A stretch of DNA of 64,000 nt, from positions 15,864,536 through 15,928,535 of the forward strand of contig NC_019860.2 of the NCBI RefSeq assembly GCF_002234675.1, read 5' to 3'. The notes under the pieces were generated by a model. It was not told the DNA's origin, did no database searches, and saw nothing but the letters and a program-made list of their open reading frames with translations. Source of the stretch: Oryzias latipes (taxonomy: Eukaryota; Chordata; Actinopteri; Beloniformes; Adrianichthyidae). Below, piece by piece: positions 26,001 to 36,760 of the stretch. Every line of letters starts with the position of its first letter. The stretch's first letter is position 1. The position numbers were made by a program, and so were the translations under genes.

Positions 26001-29000
26001 ACTTACCAAAACAAAAAGTACAAAAACAGAAAAAGTATGCAAAAGTAGTAGAAAAATCAGCGCCTAAATATAAAAAAATCCCTTCATAAGTCACTGAGGG
26101 GGCGGAGCCAGAGGAAGAAGACGCCAAGAGAATGATGGACGGAGGACAAGAGAAGAAAACAGGAATCGGTCAGAAAAGCTCGGCTTCATCTGCCGGACAA
26201 CAAAGAACAGATGCTCACAGCAGAAAGCTGGCTGCTATCTGAAGTGTGTTTCCTCAGCCCAGAGTCCAGGCTGGGACTCGTTTTGTTTCCTCATTCAGCA
26301 GTTTGGACTCTATTGTTTCTAAAGGGAAAACAGCGGAGGAGTGACAAAAAGGAGGTGCTCATTAACTTAACTGCTGACAGAATACACAAAATGTTTCTCT
26401 AAGCTGCAGAAAAATCCAACATCGCCTGAACAGAATGTCCAGTGACCTAAATAAAGGCAGGTCATAGGTCACAGGTCACTGTGATTGTTCTGGTCGGGTT
26501 CAATGTAAATCTTAAAAGGAAGCTCTATTAAAATACTAGTTAAAAGCAATACGACTTTCCAGGTTGATTGCTGGAAAGCTAAAGCTGCTTCATTTAACTG
26601 ATCAATTAGGCCTGGGCGAAAAATCGATTGAATGAATTAATTCAAATTTTTTGTTACGGGCGATGTCAAAAATAACTAAATGGAGTTTTTGTGTAATGGC
26701 TCATTTTTGGCTCCCCAGAGCTTCCGTAGCGTCATAGTACACTCGAAACAGCAAGCGACAGCATGGTTACCGGTGAGAGTGGGAAGTTTGTTCCCAAGAA
26801 AGGAATAAACTCATCTGTTGTTTGGAACTGGTATGGGTTTACTGCCACAGACGTGGAGGAAGAGACCCCCCCCACACTGCAACATTGGCCTAAAGCCCAT
26901 CGCAGTCAAAGGCTCTCACTCGCTGTAGCGTGGTACGCACTACATCCTCCTACACACGTAGCGCCCCGACACACATACTCATTCTACAACGCCTATATAG
27001 TTAGTTCAGTAGTTAGTTGTTACTATTATTTGTTAATAAAGAATACTGCGTTGTAATTATTACTAGTACCGGTATTTATTTGCAACGCGGCCGCCGGAGG
27101 ATTTTTTTTTTTTTCAGAGGCGGCAGCGGGTGGGTGGGTGGGGGGGGGGGGGGGGGCATTCCTGCTGCTTCCTCATCTTCGTTTCTTGATTGAATTAAAA
27201 CCTTAGACCCCAGATATTGTTAATCCTTTAGAAAATGGTGCTACTCTCATGGTGAATGTTTGCCTCCTTTTAGTCTAGACTACAAAGTGGGACTTAAAAC
27301 ACAGCTGGGACTTTAAGGAAGTAAGTAACCTTTTTATTTTTGGACAAGTGAAAACAAGTGTAGAATAACAAAATAAGACAAAAACAAGAGAAAAATGATA
27401 TAAAACAAGACAATTATATAAAACAAAATTATTAAAACAACACAAATCCAAAAGGGAGTCAGAAGGAGAAAAATCTTGTACTTAACTTTTATTCCAAGAG
27501 TGTGTTAGTTTATTTATTATTTTCATCCCAGAAATGGGGGTTACATTTTGTCCTCCGTTTGATTAAATAAAAGCAACATTTGCTTTAAGTTGTCTGCCGT
27601 TTGTGCTTATTGCTTTCCTTAAGTGGGGGGGGGGGGGGGGGGGGTCGGGAAAAAGTCGGAAATCGAGTTTAAAAAAATAAAATCTGAGATTTTAATAAAA
27701 TCGAAGTTTTTATTTTTAAGGCATATTGCCCAGCCCTATGATCAATCCATTTATTGCGACATTTTCATCTCGGTTTAACTCCACTCTCGCCGGACCTCCT
27801 GAGGGGAATCGAGTCGACTTAAATCCCGTCGATTTGCTCTACAACACTGTAAAAGGTCTACTGGGATTACCGTGGCATATTTAATCTCCTGCTGGTCAAG
27901 ACAGTGACTAACCTGACAAACGGGGCAGATCAGGCAAAACCGACAGAGAGGACAAAATTAACATCATTTGAATCAAAAACCAAATCCAGAGATTTTGTCA
28001 AAATTGATCAGAAGTCCAAAGCGGTCATTTTACCTTCGACATCTGCGTCTGCAGTCGACTCCGGAGCGGCGTTCACACATGGGGGAGGAAGGGGGGCCTT
28101 CCTTTTGGAACTAATTAAGTTAAATTCTACAGACATCTGCATCAAAAAAATGAAAAAACAAAAAAATAGTTAGTTTATTAAATAAAGTTTTTGAGCGTTT
28201 GGAGACGAGGAAGCAGAAACCTGCGCCGCTCGCTCGCCGCAGCTGCTGAGGCTGCCTGAGACGCTCTGAGAGGCCAGCATTGGCGGCGGGGGCGCTCGCC
28301 TCTTCTTGGACGCGTTTGCAGGCAGGGAATTGCACTCTGAACCCCGCTCCACATTTCTGCTGAGTCTGGGAGACGCCGGAGCGCTCGCCGTTCCGTTCTA
28401 CAGGGGAATAACGTCAATGTGGATCACTTTGACGGAAACCTATTGTAAAATGCGGCGGAGCAGGACACGTACCGACTGATGTTTCTTCTTCTTCCTTCGG
28501 AAAAGGCTGAAGAATCCTCTTTTCTTCTGTTTATTTTCCTTCTTCAGGAGGTCTAGGAGACAATTATCAGCAAAGCGTGTACAGACAAGCGGATAGCGGA
28601 GGAGGTGAGGTGACCTCTGCAGGTTCGACAGCCGCACCAACTACAAAAAACGTTCAGAAACTGGTCCGACTTTGCTCTAAAATGGATTTAAACCAATCAG
28701 AGCTGCTGTTAACATGATATTAACAGCAGCTCTGATTGCTGCAGGGTGTTAACACAAAACCCACCGACTCAAAGATGCATGTAGGGAGGAAAGATCCCAG
28801 AGGTCTCATTAAAGCAACTTTTTAAGAGTTCAGTTGATGGACTGGTGGTAAAATCTAATAGATTTCCGTGTAATGAAGAACGTTTTAGAGCCAAATGAAT
28901 TCTGGGTTAGAAGTATTTCAGGAAGATCTACGTTTGTTTTTCTCAGAAAGAGGTCAAACTGCAGATTCAGGGGGTGTCTGTACGGTAAATGCAGCAATTT

Positions 29001-31457
29001 GCTGCAGAGAGAAAGGTGGAAATTTGTGTTCTGACGATAAACAATAAAGCAGCTGAAACAAGCTCTCCTCTCTGTAAACACGGGGATGAAATCTTAGGGT
29101 GCATTCAGACGGGAAAAATCCTTTGGTCCGGACAGAGTCCTGAACCTTGCATTTGGTCTGCATGCAGACTGCCGTCAAGCTTGCGGCTCCGCCCGCCGTG
29201 TTTTCTACGTCACAAGTACAATCTTTTCTCAAATGGCACCTTTTTTTCTGCTCCTGATTCACACTGATTTGAATATATGCAATTTTAAGCCTCATTTTAT
29301 TCATACAAGTCCATCATGAGAAAAAGGCCACAAGAACATGTTAAAAATACCAAAAAAACTTCATTTCCATCAGAGTGGGTCTCAGATAATCCTCAAGAGA
29401 GACTTTATGTTCCCACTTTCACAATCAATTTTGTGTTTGCACAAAAAAAAAAGATTGTAAAGGAGGGAAAAAAAAGTGATTACAGAAGATAGATTTGTAG
29501 CACTCTCGCGTTTTGATTTCTCCCCTTTTTTTTTTTTGACCGGCTAAAAAACAAAAACTTCTGAGTTTGTAAGCGAGCAGAAGTGCCCTCTCTAGAAGGA
29601 ATCTCAGAGCTAAGCGAAGCTGAGTCCGATTGGAAACTAACAGAGACCACCTCCAAGCGGCCACACGGATTATTGGGGGAAACGAACTCTGGTTCATTTA
29701 AAGCGAAGCACACGTGTCCAGTCAGAAGACACCCATACGGGTGCTGTAGGTTTTTGGGTGGACCGGGCCCATGGAGGCTCGTGGTGGAGAAAAAGAAAAG
29801 GTTGGAGGTCTGTTATAGTAAAGAAAAAAAAATGTTATAAAGCCGCTTTTTAGTTGTATTTCTATCTTTTTTTTCGTCACAATGTCACTCATTTAACTGA
29901 AAACACCTCAAAATAAGGCTTTTCACAGCAATTATTAGGTTAAAATAGATTATTCATTCACAGGTCATAGTTAATCCCTAGAAAAATGAATCGCATGTCA
30001 GCACTAATTACAGCAGCTCCTTGACTATCGATCGGTTGGAAAAAGATTTAAAAAATGTCCAGTTTTTTGTCGCGTTTTCCTTTTTTCATAATTTTTTCCT
30101 GGTTTACAACCAAACTGAATTTTTCTAAAGGCATCAGACCAAATGTGACATTCACAGAGAACTGAAAGCAGATCAAAGGATTAAAAGTGAACCCCTTGTG
30201 TGTCTCTTATGACATACCAGCCTCAGACGGTATGGGACGGTGGGGTCCTTTAAGGCCGTGTCCTTAGCGAACAGCTCCCTCAGGCCGTGATCGTTTAAGC
30301 TCCGCCTCAGGTCCAGTGTCTCGTTGGACTGAGAGTCTCTGAGCAGGACGGTCGTTTCCACGTGAAACTCGCACTTGTCACACACAGCTGGAAGCAGCGT
30401 CTCCAGAGGCAGGTTGGGGTTGACTCGCACCACCGTCTTGTGGGACTTCTTGTAGTTGATCAACAGACGGACTGTTGCCTGCAAGGAAACATTCCACTCT
30501 CTGAAGTCAAGCTATTGCTTTAGATTTTATTTGTTTGATTGTTTGTTTTACCTCAGGCACGTACGGTCTCTTGGTTTTCTCCTCTGTCGCTTTGGGCTTC
30601 AGCACCATCTTCTCGGCCTCCAGCAGACCAATGGGGGAATTCGGCTTGAAGCTGATGCTGTTCTTGTTGGTGGACAGAAACTCCACCGTGTAGTCAGAGG
30701 GATTGAGGTGGTAACCAGCACACAGAGTCACCAACAGGTCCATCACAGGTTTACTAAAAACAGAGGAGAACATTGGAGGAGGGGAAACAGAACCACATAA
30801 TGGTTTTAAAATCCCACTACAATCATATATTTTTTTGTCAAATTATTCCCATTAATCTTTAATTCTGATTGTTCAGTTTTTAGCCAAAATCAAACAGATT
30901 TTGCCGTTTAAATTCTGGGTTGTGGGTGGGACAGTTGGAGGAACCCCACCCCCCTCCCCGTCGCTAAGAGCTCTCTTTGAGTGCGCCCTTATAGTCTGAA
31001 GATAGCATTAGCGGCGCAAAAATAATGGCGAGCAATATTGGATTAATCCAATACAGTTTTGAGCCAAAGGCTAGCTCAGACGAGCACATGAGGGTTGAAA
31101 GCGGGCCAGGGTGGCCAGGTGAACCTTTGCCACGCCCATTTCAGAAACTATGTGAATTATTAGAGCTTTTTCTAGCATCCGGTTTTTCTTATCCAACGCT
31201 ACTTGAATTAAGAAAAACTCAGAAACGCATTTTTGATCATTAATAATTTTATATAGGCCCTCTGCTATGACAAAACACTACAAGAACATGTTAAAAACAC
31301 ACACACAAAAACAGACTATTTTCACTGGAGTGGGTCTTGAAACAACTGTGGAAAAGAAAGTACCTTCCATGAACAGTGGCGTTCTTCTCCACCCCCCCTG
31401 GGAGAACCACAAACAGAGAGTGATTTCTTTCCAAAGGATTCACTCGATCATCCATTT
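22992..31457 (-). CDS. cobll1: Cordon-bleu WH2 repeat protein-like 1 gene (exon span)
   Basis: Cobl-family proteins are cytoplasmic actin-regulating scaffolds. Exons read right to left: 31457-31364, 30753-30552, 30478-30218, 28552-28473, 28397-28221, 28136-28034, 25102-23918, 23389-23322 and 23018-22992. Together they encode roughly 730 residues. The first three form the Cobl ubiquitin-like domain. Then come a basic KKRGFFSLFRRKKKK segment, KKRRAPPPP and KRKAPLPP motifs, and a long acidic Pro/Ser-rich exon containing GMTTFTVVP and SRFAEAV..VHRSG..SLSK, which match COBLL1 better than COBL. Phases agree at every junction except 30218/28552, where an extra small exon or the alternative acceptor at 28541 is needed. 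No WH2 motif is seen, and the two terminal exons are predictions. Adjacent SCN genes support cobll1. Confidence 0.88.
23322..23389 (-). CDS. cobll1: Predicted penultimate cobll1 exon
   Basis: 68 bp between gtatttcag and GTGGGA. It reads GSWKDQGAGGIVLFSPGSAK then TKQ in the phase set by the large exon. I do not recognise the peptide as a COBLL1 domain. The call rests on splice signals and phase only. Confidence 0.45.
23918..25102 (-). CDS. cobll1: cobll1 large exon: acidic, proline/serine-rich region
   Basis: 1185 bp open in one frame. It carries KDLSDARLALAKVLTSSVSK, RRGMTTFTVVPTKKL (matching the GMTTYKIVPPK block of COBLL1), long Glu/Asp runs, a PPPPPP stretch and SRFAEAVAMAVHRSGRQSLS (matching SPFALAVVKRSQSFS). 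It is predicted to be disordered. The acceptor is tttgtttaaag at 25103; an alternative cctacag about 30 bp downstream keeps the same phase. The donor is GTAAGC. Shorter than the large mammalian exon region. Confidence 0.87.
25476..25511. repeat. Perfect 16-bp hairpin with GAAA loop
   Basis: Arms 25476-25491 and 25496-25511 (TTCTCAGATGTTTATT and its complement) lie in a cobll1 intron. The preceding ggtggtggttgcattataatg resembles a decayed Tc1 transposase block. Confidence 0.95.
26607..27738 (+). mobile_element. hAT-superfamily element, non-autonomous, in a cobll1 intron
   Basis: Ends TAGGCCTGGGC and GCCCAGCCCTA are inverted (10 of 11 bases pair). They are flanked by identical 8-bp duplications TGATCAAT at 26599-26606 and 27739-27746, the hAT signature. 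A short ORF from 26763 reads KFVPKKGINSSVVWNWYGF, resembling the BED-finger start of hAT transposases, then decays. Two long G runs (27140-27156 and 27625-27644) lie inside. Confidence 0.85.
28034..28136 (-). CDS. cobll1: cobll1 exon: KRKAPLPP motif
   Basis: 103 bp after an excellent T-rich tract and gatgcag. It encodes MSVEFNLISSKRKAPLPPPC and VNAAPESTADADVE, with the second KRAP-type motif of COBL proteins. The donor is GTAAAA, and it ends in G. Phase fits both neighbours. Confidence 0.82.
28221..28397 (-). CDS. cobll1: cobll1 exon: NGTASAPASP and KKRRAPPPP motif
   Basis: 177 bp, phase 0 at both ends. It encodes NGTASAPASPRLSRN and SKKRRAPPPPMLASQSVSG. The pair T-A-S-A-P-A-T/S-P and K-K-R-R-A-P-x-P-P-M-x-A-S-Q-S-V is diagnostic of COBLL1. 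The acceptor is cccctgtag. The donor GTTTCT is weak, so the 3' end is less certain. Confidence 0.87.
28473..28552 (-). CDS. cobll1: cobll1 exon: basic KKRGFFSLFRRKKKK segment
   Basis: 80 bp encoding LLKKENKQKKRGFFSLFRRK and KKKHQS, matching the KENKGFFSFFQRSKKK region that follows the Cobl domain in COBLL1. The acceptor is ttgtctcctag and the donor GTACGT. If an AG at 28543-28542 is used instead, the exon is 69 bp and in phase with exon 30218. Confidence 0.82.
28694..28738. repeat. Perfect 19-bp hairpin
   Basis: Arm CAATCAGAGCTGCTGTTAA is followed by a 7-base spacer and its exact reverse complement, in the cobll1 intron between 28552 and 30218. Confidence 0.95.
30218..30478 (-). CDS. cobll1: cobll1 exon: Cobl domain, C-terminal part
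   Basis: 261 bp, phase 0, encoding ATVRLLINYKKSHKTVVRVN, CDKCEFHVETTVLLRD and SLNDHGLRELFAKD. These match the second half of the Cobl domain (VRVVINFKKTQKTIVRV, SLNDLGLRELYA). The acceptor is tttccttgcag and the donor GTATGT. How its last residues (VPYRLRL) join the next exon is unresolved. Confidence 0.92.
30552..30753 (-). CDS. cobll1: cobll1 exon: Cobl domain, central part
   Basis: 202 bp encoding KPVMDLLVTLCAGYHLNPSD, YTVEFLSTNKNSISFKPNSP, then IGLLEAEKMVLKPK to RPYVPE. This closely follows the COBLL1/COBL N-terminal fold sequence (MMDLLV.LC..YHLNPS, FKPNTPIG). The acceptor is tttttag and the donor GTAAAA. Confidence 0.93.
30905..31343 (+). repeat. Dispersed repeat family A, copy next to a cobll1 exon
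   Basis: Contains ggcgagcaatattgga (31027 on), cagttttgagccaaagg, aagaacatgttaaaaac and ttcactggagtgggtctt (31321-31338). Its end lies about 20 bp from the donor of the cobll1 exon at 31364. Confidence 0.7.
31364..31457 (-). CDS. cobll1: cobll1 exon: start of the Cobl ubiquitin-like domain
   Basis: 94 bp after ttcatgtccgcag. It encodes MDDRVNPLERNHSLFVVLPG then GVEKNATVHG, matching the VVLPSG segment at the start of the Cobl domain. The donor is GTACTT. It ends AG and joins the T of the next exon to make Ser, giving HG-S-KPVMDLL. The ATG at 31455 may be the start codon, unless an upstream exon is coding. Confidence 0.85.
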
Positions 31458-31459
31458 CT

Positions 31460-33120
31460 GCGGACATGAAGGAGACTCTGTTCAAGTTCCACTTTGATCA
31501 TCTTTTGATCTATTGTAAAAGTGCGGAGTAAGCTAGTAGTGGGGAGCTAATGGCCCGCCCACCATGTTTTCTACGTCACAAATACTTTGTCCACCGCTCC
31601 TGATTCACAACGATTTGAATAAAGAAATACCCAGATATATGTCCTCCATCAGGAAAAGAAAAAATGCCACAAGGTTGTTAGAATCACCAATAATTTTCAT
31701 CAGTGGGTCTTTCAGCTGCTGGTTGGAGAATCAACCATCTTTATGTTCCCGCTTTGCACAAAAATGAGATTGTAAAGAAGAAGAAAAAAAGTTTAAAGAT
31801 TGTAAAGATCTGTGTTGCACTTTGTCACATTGATTTCTTTTTACCATCAAAAAAACCTTTTCTAATTTGTAAACAAGCAGAATTCCCATCCCCAAAATTT
31901 AGCCAAATAGTTCAATAATTAAAAAAGTGGACATAGTTTACTGAATATTTACAGATTATTTTGTTATTTTAAATTTTTTTTGAAAAATAGCTTGATTTTT
32001 AAATTGAAAAAAAAAAAGAAAATCACAAAAGGAAACAAAAACGTATTTTTCCCCTGAATTTGCACACACACACGAAAAACCGTTAGCTTTCCTCGGATGG
32101 GAAACAGGATCGTCCAAAGCTGTAAATAATTTGCATTAAGTAGCTATAATCATCATTTTGAATCTCATTTTACTATCAAGACTTTAACTTTTGTCTTTAA
32201 ACATAAAAAGATTACCTAAAACGACAAAACTTAGCTATAACTTAAAATAATTCCGGCTTTGCCAATTTACAGCAGGCAAGTCAAAAAAGAAATGTGTGAC
32301 GTCAGAATTTTTTTTATTTGTGGGGGTAAAAAAAACTTACCGAAAAACGTTGGTGTGAATTTAAAGCCACTAGTGACTCCTTCCAGGGTGGAAAAGGCTG
32401 AAGTTTTCCCCAAGCCTTCGAGTCAGTCTCATAAACTTTAAAGCCTCGGTCCGTTAAAATCAAATTCTTAGAAGTGCTAGCTAACTGCCCAGCGGCGCGT
32501 GCCGGACCAACAGCTGTGTGCGTGTATTTGCTTATCAACACGCACGTGCTTGTCACCGCGCGCACTCATGCGGCTATGGAAAGCAAAAGGGGCCACTCCC
32601 ACTCCGCCTCCACACATGTCCGTCCTTTTAGTCGAATATTCTTCGTTTTCAACAACTTTTCTCCTCATTTTAAATCAGGAGATTTAACAAAAGTCAGCAA
32701 CACATTAGGAGTCATTTTAGTTATATTTATAATGAGGTGTAGTTTCTTGATAGAAAATGAAGAGGACTTCTGCAGTACTTTCTAAAACAAATAAATCATC
32801 TATTAAATAATCCATATATCAGCAATCAGTTGTGCTGCATACAGTGTTAATAAGAGCCATGGTTTTGTCTGAACCGTAATATTCCTTGTAAAAGAAACAT
32901 GTGAAATTGGTGTCAATTTAAATCAAATCTATGAAATGATTACATGAGTATTTGGTCAGGAAAGCTTATAATTATGCTTTTAAAAAGAAGTATTATTCTA
33001 CAAGAGTCTACTCTAAAAATATACATATTTATTTAGACAATTGTTTTAATTTTCATATTATTTAGTCGCTTTAGCATTTAAAAATACTTGAAATATCTAA
33101 AAAAAATTAGGTGAAATTAT
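31460..33120. other. cobll1 intron or upstream region
   Basis: Holds a partial family A repeat (31555-31790) and AT-rich DNA. No exon recognised. Confidence 0.5.
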
Positions 33121-33267
33121 TCTATCGTCCATCCCACCCGGGACGGTGCCGCTCTTCTTTCTAGAAACATTTCTGCTAGCCTTAGTCTGTTAACCTGACA
33201 ATCCAGAGACGAGACCCGGGCGCAGAGCAGCAGTGTAAAACGCTCCTCTGAGCCTCCCTTAGGGTTA

Positions 33268-36200
33268 GTGCCGGTGCAAAACCCATGCAGGGAAAGTCAA
33301 GCAGGTCCTAGCTTTAGCTTATGTGCTGAAAGACAAATGAAAGGAGCGCGTCTTAGAAACCTTAAAGTGACAGACAGCAGTACTCACAAGCAGAATTATG
33401 ATGTCATTAAATGCGGTTTATTAAACATTCGATCCATTTCCTCCAAGTCCCTCTTAGTCAATGAGTTAATTACTGATAACAATCTTAGTCTTTTAGCCTT
33501 AACAGAAACTTGGCTCCAACAGGATGACTATGTTAGATTGAATGAAGCAACCCCCCCCACTTATGCTAACTATCAGAAATCCAGGATTTCAGGGAAAGGA
33601 GGTGGTTTGGCAGTAATATCACAGTCTAGCTTACTTCTCAGTCCTAAAGTTAAAAATGCTTATAATTCATTTGAAAGCATCATATTGTCTTTAAGTCACC
33701 CAAACAGGAAAACTCGAAAACCTGTTTTACTCATAATTATTTATCGCCCCCCCGGCCCATATTCAGAATTTTTAACTGAGTTTTCCGACTTCCTATCGAC
33801 TATTGTCTTAGATTCTGATCAAACTATAATATTAGGGGATTTCAATATTCATGTTGATGACCCCAGTGACTGCCTAGGAACGGCTTTTGCAGCTTTATTA
33901 GTTGATGTTGGTTTCACCCAAAGTGTAAATGAACCCACTCACTGTCATAAGCACACTCTGGATCTTGTTCTAACCCATGGTATAGAGATCAGCCAGCTGA
34001 GTGTCCTTCCTCTTAACCCCATCATTTCTGATCACTTTATGATTACCTTCCAGCTTACACTGGAACATCCTTCTGTCCCAGTGAATAAGAAACAACTTAG
34101 AAGAACCTTAACTGACCGTTCTGTGTCTGAGTTTAAACACACAGTTCAGCCAGTACTTAGTGATATTCTGAGAAAATACTCTGAGACCAGCTCCCATAGT
34201 ATCAGTCCTAGTATAAATGACCACTCTGTTAATGATGCCTTACAAGCCCTCAGGAGTACACTCGATGTTGTTGCCCCCTTGAAACCTAAGTTCGTCAGAC
34301 AAAACCGAGTAGCACCGTGGTTTAACGCTGAAACTCGTTCTCTTAAACGAGAAACCCGTAAGTTGGAAAGGGAATGGCGCCGCTCCGGTTCAGAGCAGTC
34401 TCTGGATATCTGGAAACATAGCCTATTAAATTATAAAAAAGCTCTGCGTAGAGCTAGAAGCCAGTACTATTCAACCTTAATATCAGAGAATGGAAACAAT
34501 CCAAGATTTCTTTTTAGCACTATAGCTAAATTAACTCGCAGTCAGAGCTCAGTAGAACCACATGTTCCTGTTTCTCTCAGCTCTGATGATTTTCTTACAT
34601 TTTTCGATAGTAAAATCTCAAATATTAGACATAAGTTAAATCAAGTTATTCCTACTATCAGCCCAGAACAGGCTGAAGCGGTAGAAATGGAGGCATCCAT
34701 AGAAACCTCTGTAACATTAGACTGCTTCACTGCTGTGGATCAAGCGGAAATAACATCAATTATTACGTCCTCCAAATCCTCAACGTGTCTGTTAGACCCA
34801 ATTCCCACTAGACTTTTTAAAGAAACTTTTCCCCTAATTAATGATCCCATATTAACAATGATAAATGCCTCTCTGGAAACGGGTTACGTGCCACAGTCTT
34901 TTAAATATGCAGTTGTTAAACCTCTTCTGAAAAAGCCCAGTTTGGATCCTAGCATCTTGGCCAACTATAGACCGATATCAAACCTGCCCTTTATTTCTAA
35001 AATCCTAGAAAGAGTTGTAGTTAAGCAGCTTTACTGCCACCTACAGGACAACAGCCACTTTGAAGACTTTCAGTCGGGGTTTAGACCTCACCACAGTACG
35101 GAAACTGCACTAGTTAGAGTCTCTAATGACTTGTTATTGGCCTCAGAAAAGGGACTACTTTCTATTCTGGTCCTGTTGGACCTCAGTGCAGCCTTTGACA
35201 CTATCGACCACGGTATTTTACTCCATAGATTAGAGCAGGACATAGGGATCAGAGGATCTGCTCTCCAGTGGTTTAAATCCTATCTGTCTGATAGGTATCA
35301 GTTCGTTAATGTAAATGGCCATTCCTCTCAGTGCACTCGAGTCAACTATGGAGTCCCACAGGGCTCAGTCTTGGGACCGATCCTGTTTACGCTTTATATG
35401 TTACCCCTAAGAAACATAATCAGGAAACACAGCATTAATTTTCATTGTTATGCCGACGATACGCAGTTGTATTTATCCATGAAGCCTGACCAGAATGACC
35501 AGATAGAGAAACTGAACGCCTGCATCAGTGACATCAAGACCTGGATGACAATTAATTACCTCCTCTTGAACCCAGAAAAAACTGAGGTCATTATACTTGG
35601 TCCTAAAAACCTCAGAGATGCTCTGTCTGCTCAGATAGTCTCCCTGGATGGTATAAGTATAGCCCCCAATTCCACAGTTAGAAACCTTGGGGTTTTACTT
35701 GACCAGGACTTATCATTCAAGACTCACATATCTCAGACGTGTAGAACTGCCTTTTTTCACCTGCGGAATATTGCTAAGATCAGAAATATACTTTCTAAGA
35801 GTGATGCTGAAAAACTCATCCATGCATTTGTTACGTCGAGGCTGGATTACTGTAACTCCTTGTTAGCAGCGTGTCCTAAGAGTTCCTTAAGAAGTCTCCA
35901 GCTTGTTCAGAACGCAGCTGCTAGATTGTTAGCTGGAACCAGCAGAAGAGATCACATCACTCCTGTGTTAGTTTCGCTCCATTGGCTCCCAGTTGATTCT
36001 AGAATCAAGTTCAAGATCCTCCTGTTAACCTATAAGGCCTTACATGGAATGGCCCCGTCCTATATTAAGGACCTCATAGTCCCTTACCAACCAATCAGAA
36101 CACTTCGCTCGCAAAATGCAGGACTGCTTGTGGTTCCTAGAATTAGTAAAAGTACGGTTGGAGGTAGAGCGTTTAGCCACCAAGCCCCTGTCTTATGGAA

Positions 36201-36300
36201 TAAACTCCCAGCTCATATAAGAGAGGCCGACTCAGTTTCTACATTCAAAGCTAGACTGAAAACATTCCTCTTTGGACAGGCTTATTGTCAGACTAGTTAG
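33268..36300 (+). CDS. L2 ORF: AP endonuclease plus reverse transcriptase, intact
   Basis: The 1010-codon ORF encodes the enzymes of target-primed retrotransposition. The N-terminal exonuclease/endonuclease domain has LLNIRS (about residue 52), TETWL, GDFNIH (about 191) and SDH (about 254). The reverse transcriptase has [17 protein letters not shown] (643-648), [10 protein letters not shown] (695 on) and catalytic YADD (728-731). The C-terminus runs through the usual W-x-P-V-x-x-R-I-x-F-K-I block to TAG at 36298. There is no frameshift or stop, so the copy is young or under recent selection. I see no separate ORF1 in the short 5' leader. Confidence 0.93.
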   Translation: MPVQNPCRESQAGPSFSLCAERQMKGARLRNLKVTDSSTHKQNYDVIKCGLLNIRSISSKSLLVNELITDNNLSLLALTETWLQQDDYVRLNEATPPTYANYQKSRISGKGGGLAVISQSSLLLSPKVKNAYNSFESIILSLSHPNRKTRKPVLLIIIYRPPGPYSEFLTEFSDFLSTIVLDSDQTIILGDFNIHVDDPSDCLGTAFAALLVDVGFTQSVNEPTHCHKHTLDLVLTHGIEISQLSVLPLNPIISDHFMITFQLTLEHPSVPVNKKQLRRTLTDRSVSEFKHTVQPVLSDILRKYSETSSHSISPSINDHSVNDALQALRSTLDVVAPLKPKFVRQNRVAPWFNAETRSLKRETRKLEREWRRSGSEQSLDIWKHSLLNYKKALRRARSQYYSTLISENGNNPRFLFSTIAKLTRSQSSVEPHVPVSLSSDDFLTFFDSKISNIRHKLNQVIPTISPEQAEAVEMEASIETSVTLDCFTAVDQAEITSIITSSKSSTCLLDPIPTRLFKETFPLINDPILTMINASLETGYVPQSFKYAVVKPLLKKPSLDPSILANYRPISNLPFISKILERVVVKQLYCHLQDNSHFEDFQSGFRPHHSTETALVRVSNDLLLASEKGLLSILVLLDLSAAFDTIDHGILLHRLEQDIGIRGSALQWFKSYLSDRYQFVNVNGHSSQCTRVNYGVPQGSVLGPILFTLYMLPLRNIIRKHSINFHCYADDTQLYLSMKPDQNDQIEKLNACISDIKTWMTINYLLLNPEKTEVIILGPKNLRDALSAQIVSLDGISIAPNSTVRNLGVLLDQDLSFKTHISQTCRTAFFHLRNIAKIRNILSKSDAEKLIHAFVTSRLDYCNSLLAACPKSSLRSLQLVQNAAARLLAGTSRRDHITPVLVSLHWLPVDSRIKFKILLLTYKALHGMAPSYIKDLIVPYQPIRTLRSQNAGLLVVPRISKSTVGGRAFSHQAPVLWNKLPAHIREADSVSTFKARLKTFLFGQAYCQTS

Positions 36301-36596
36301 TATTCAGAGATTATTTAACTTAATGTTAGTTTGTTTAAATTAAACTTAATAATAACTATTTCTTTTAAAAGGCTGCTAGAAGTTGAAGCTGGGGTAACTA
36401 TGGTACACTGGGGTTCTGTCCTCTTTCCTTTTTTACTTCTACCCTTCCTCTCCTCTATTCTTGATCATAATTTATCATTTAGTTCTCCATGCCTCTGTTT
36501 GGTGCAGTGCGATTCATGTATTGTCCCTCTTTTCCTCTCCCCTCCTGGGGAGTGGGAGTGCTTCCAGACTCCAGTTGGCTCATCCGTGCTCCAGTT

Positions 36597-36760
36597 CCTG
36601 ACCGTTTACCTCGCCTTTGCTCCTGCTCCTACACCTGGCTGTGGATCCTGCCTCTGGCTCATCTCTGGCTCGTCTCTGCTCTGTACCTGACCGAGTACCT
36701 CGTTTCTGCTCCTGCTCCTACACCTGGCTGTGGTTCCTGTCTCCGGCTCGACTCGCGCCT
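36597..36760 (+). repeat. 89-bp tandem duplication in the L2 3' UTR
   Basis: A segment beginning cctgacc at 36597 recurs at 36686 (period 89 bp). Both copies contain tgctcctgctcctacacctg and a tggctgtgg block. The second copy is partial. Confidence 0.75.

Noticed and set aside
30456..30800. Plus-strand frame of 114 codons
   Set aside because: Antisense shadow of two cobll1 exons and the intron between them.
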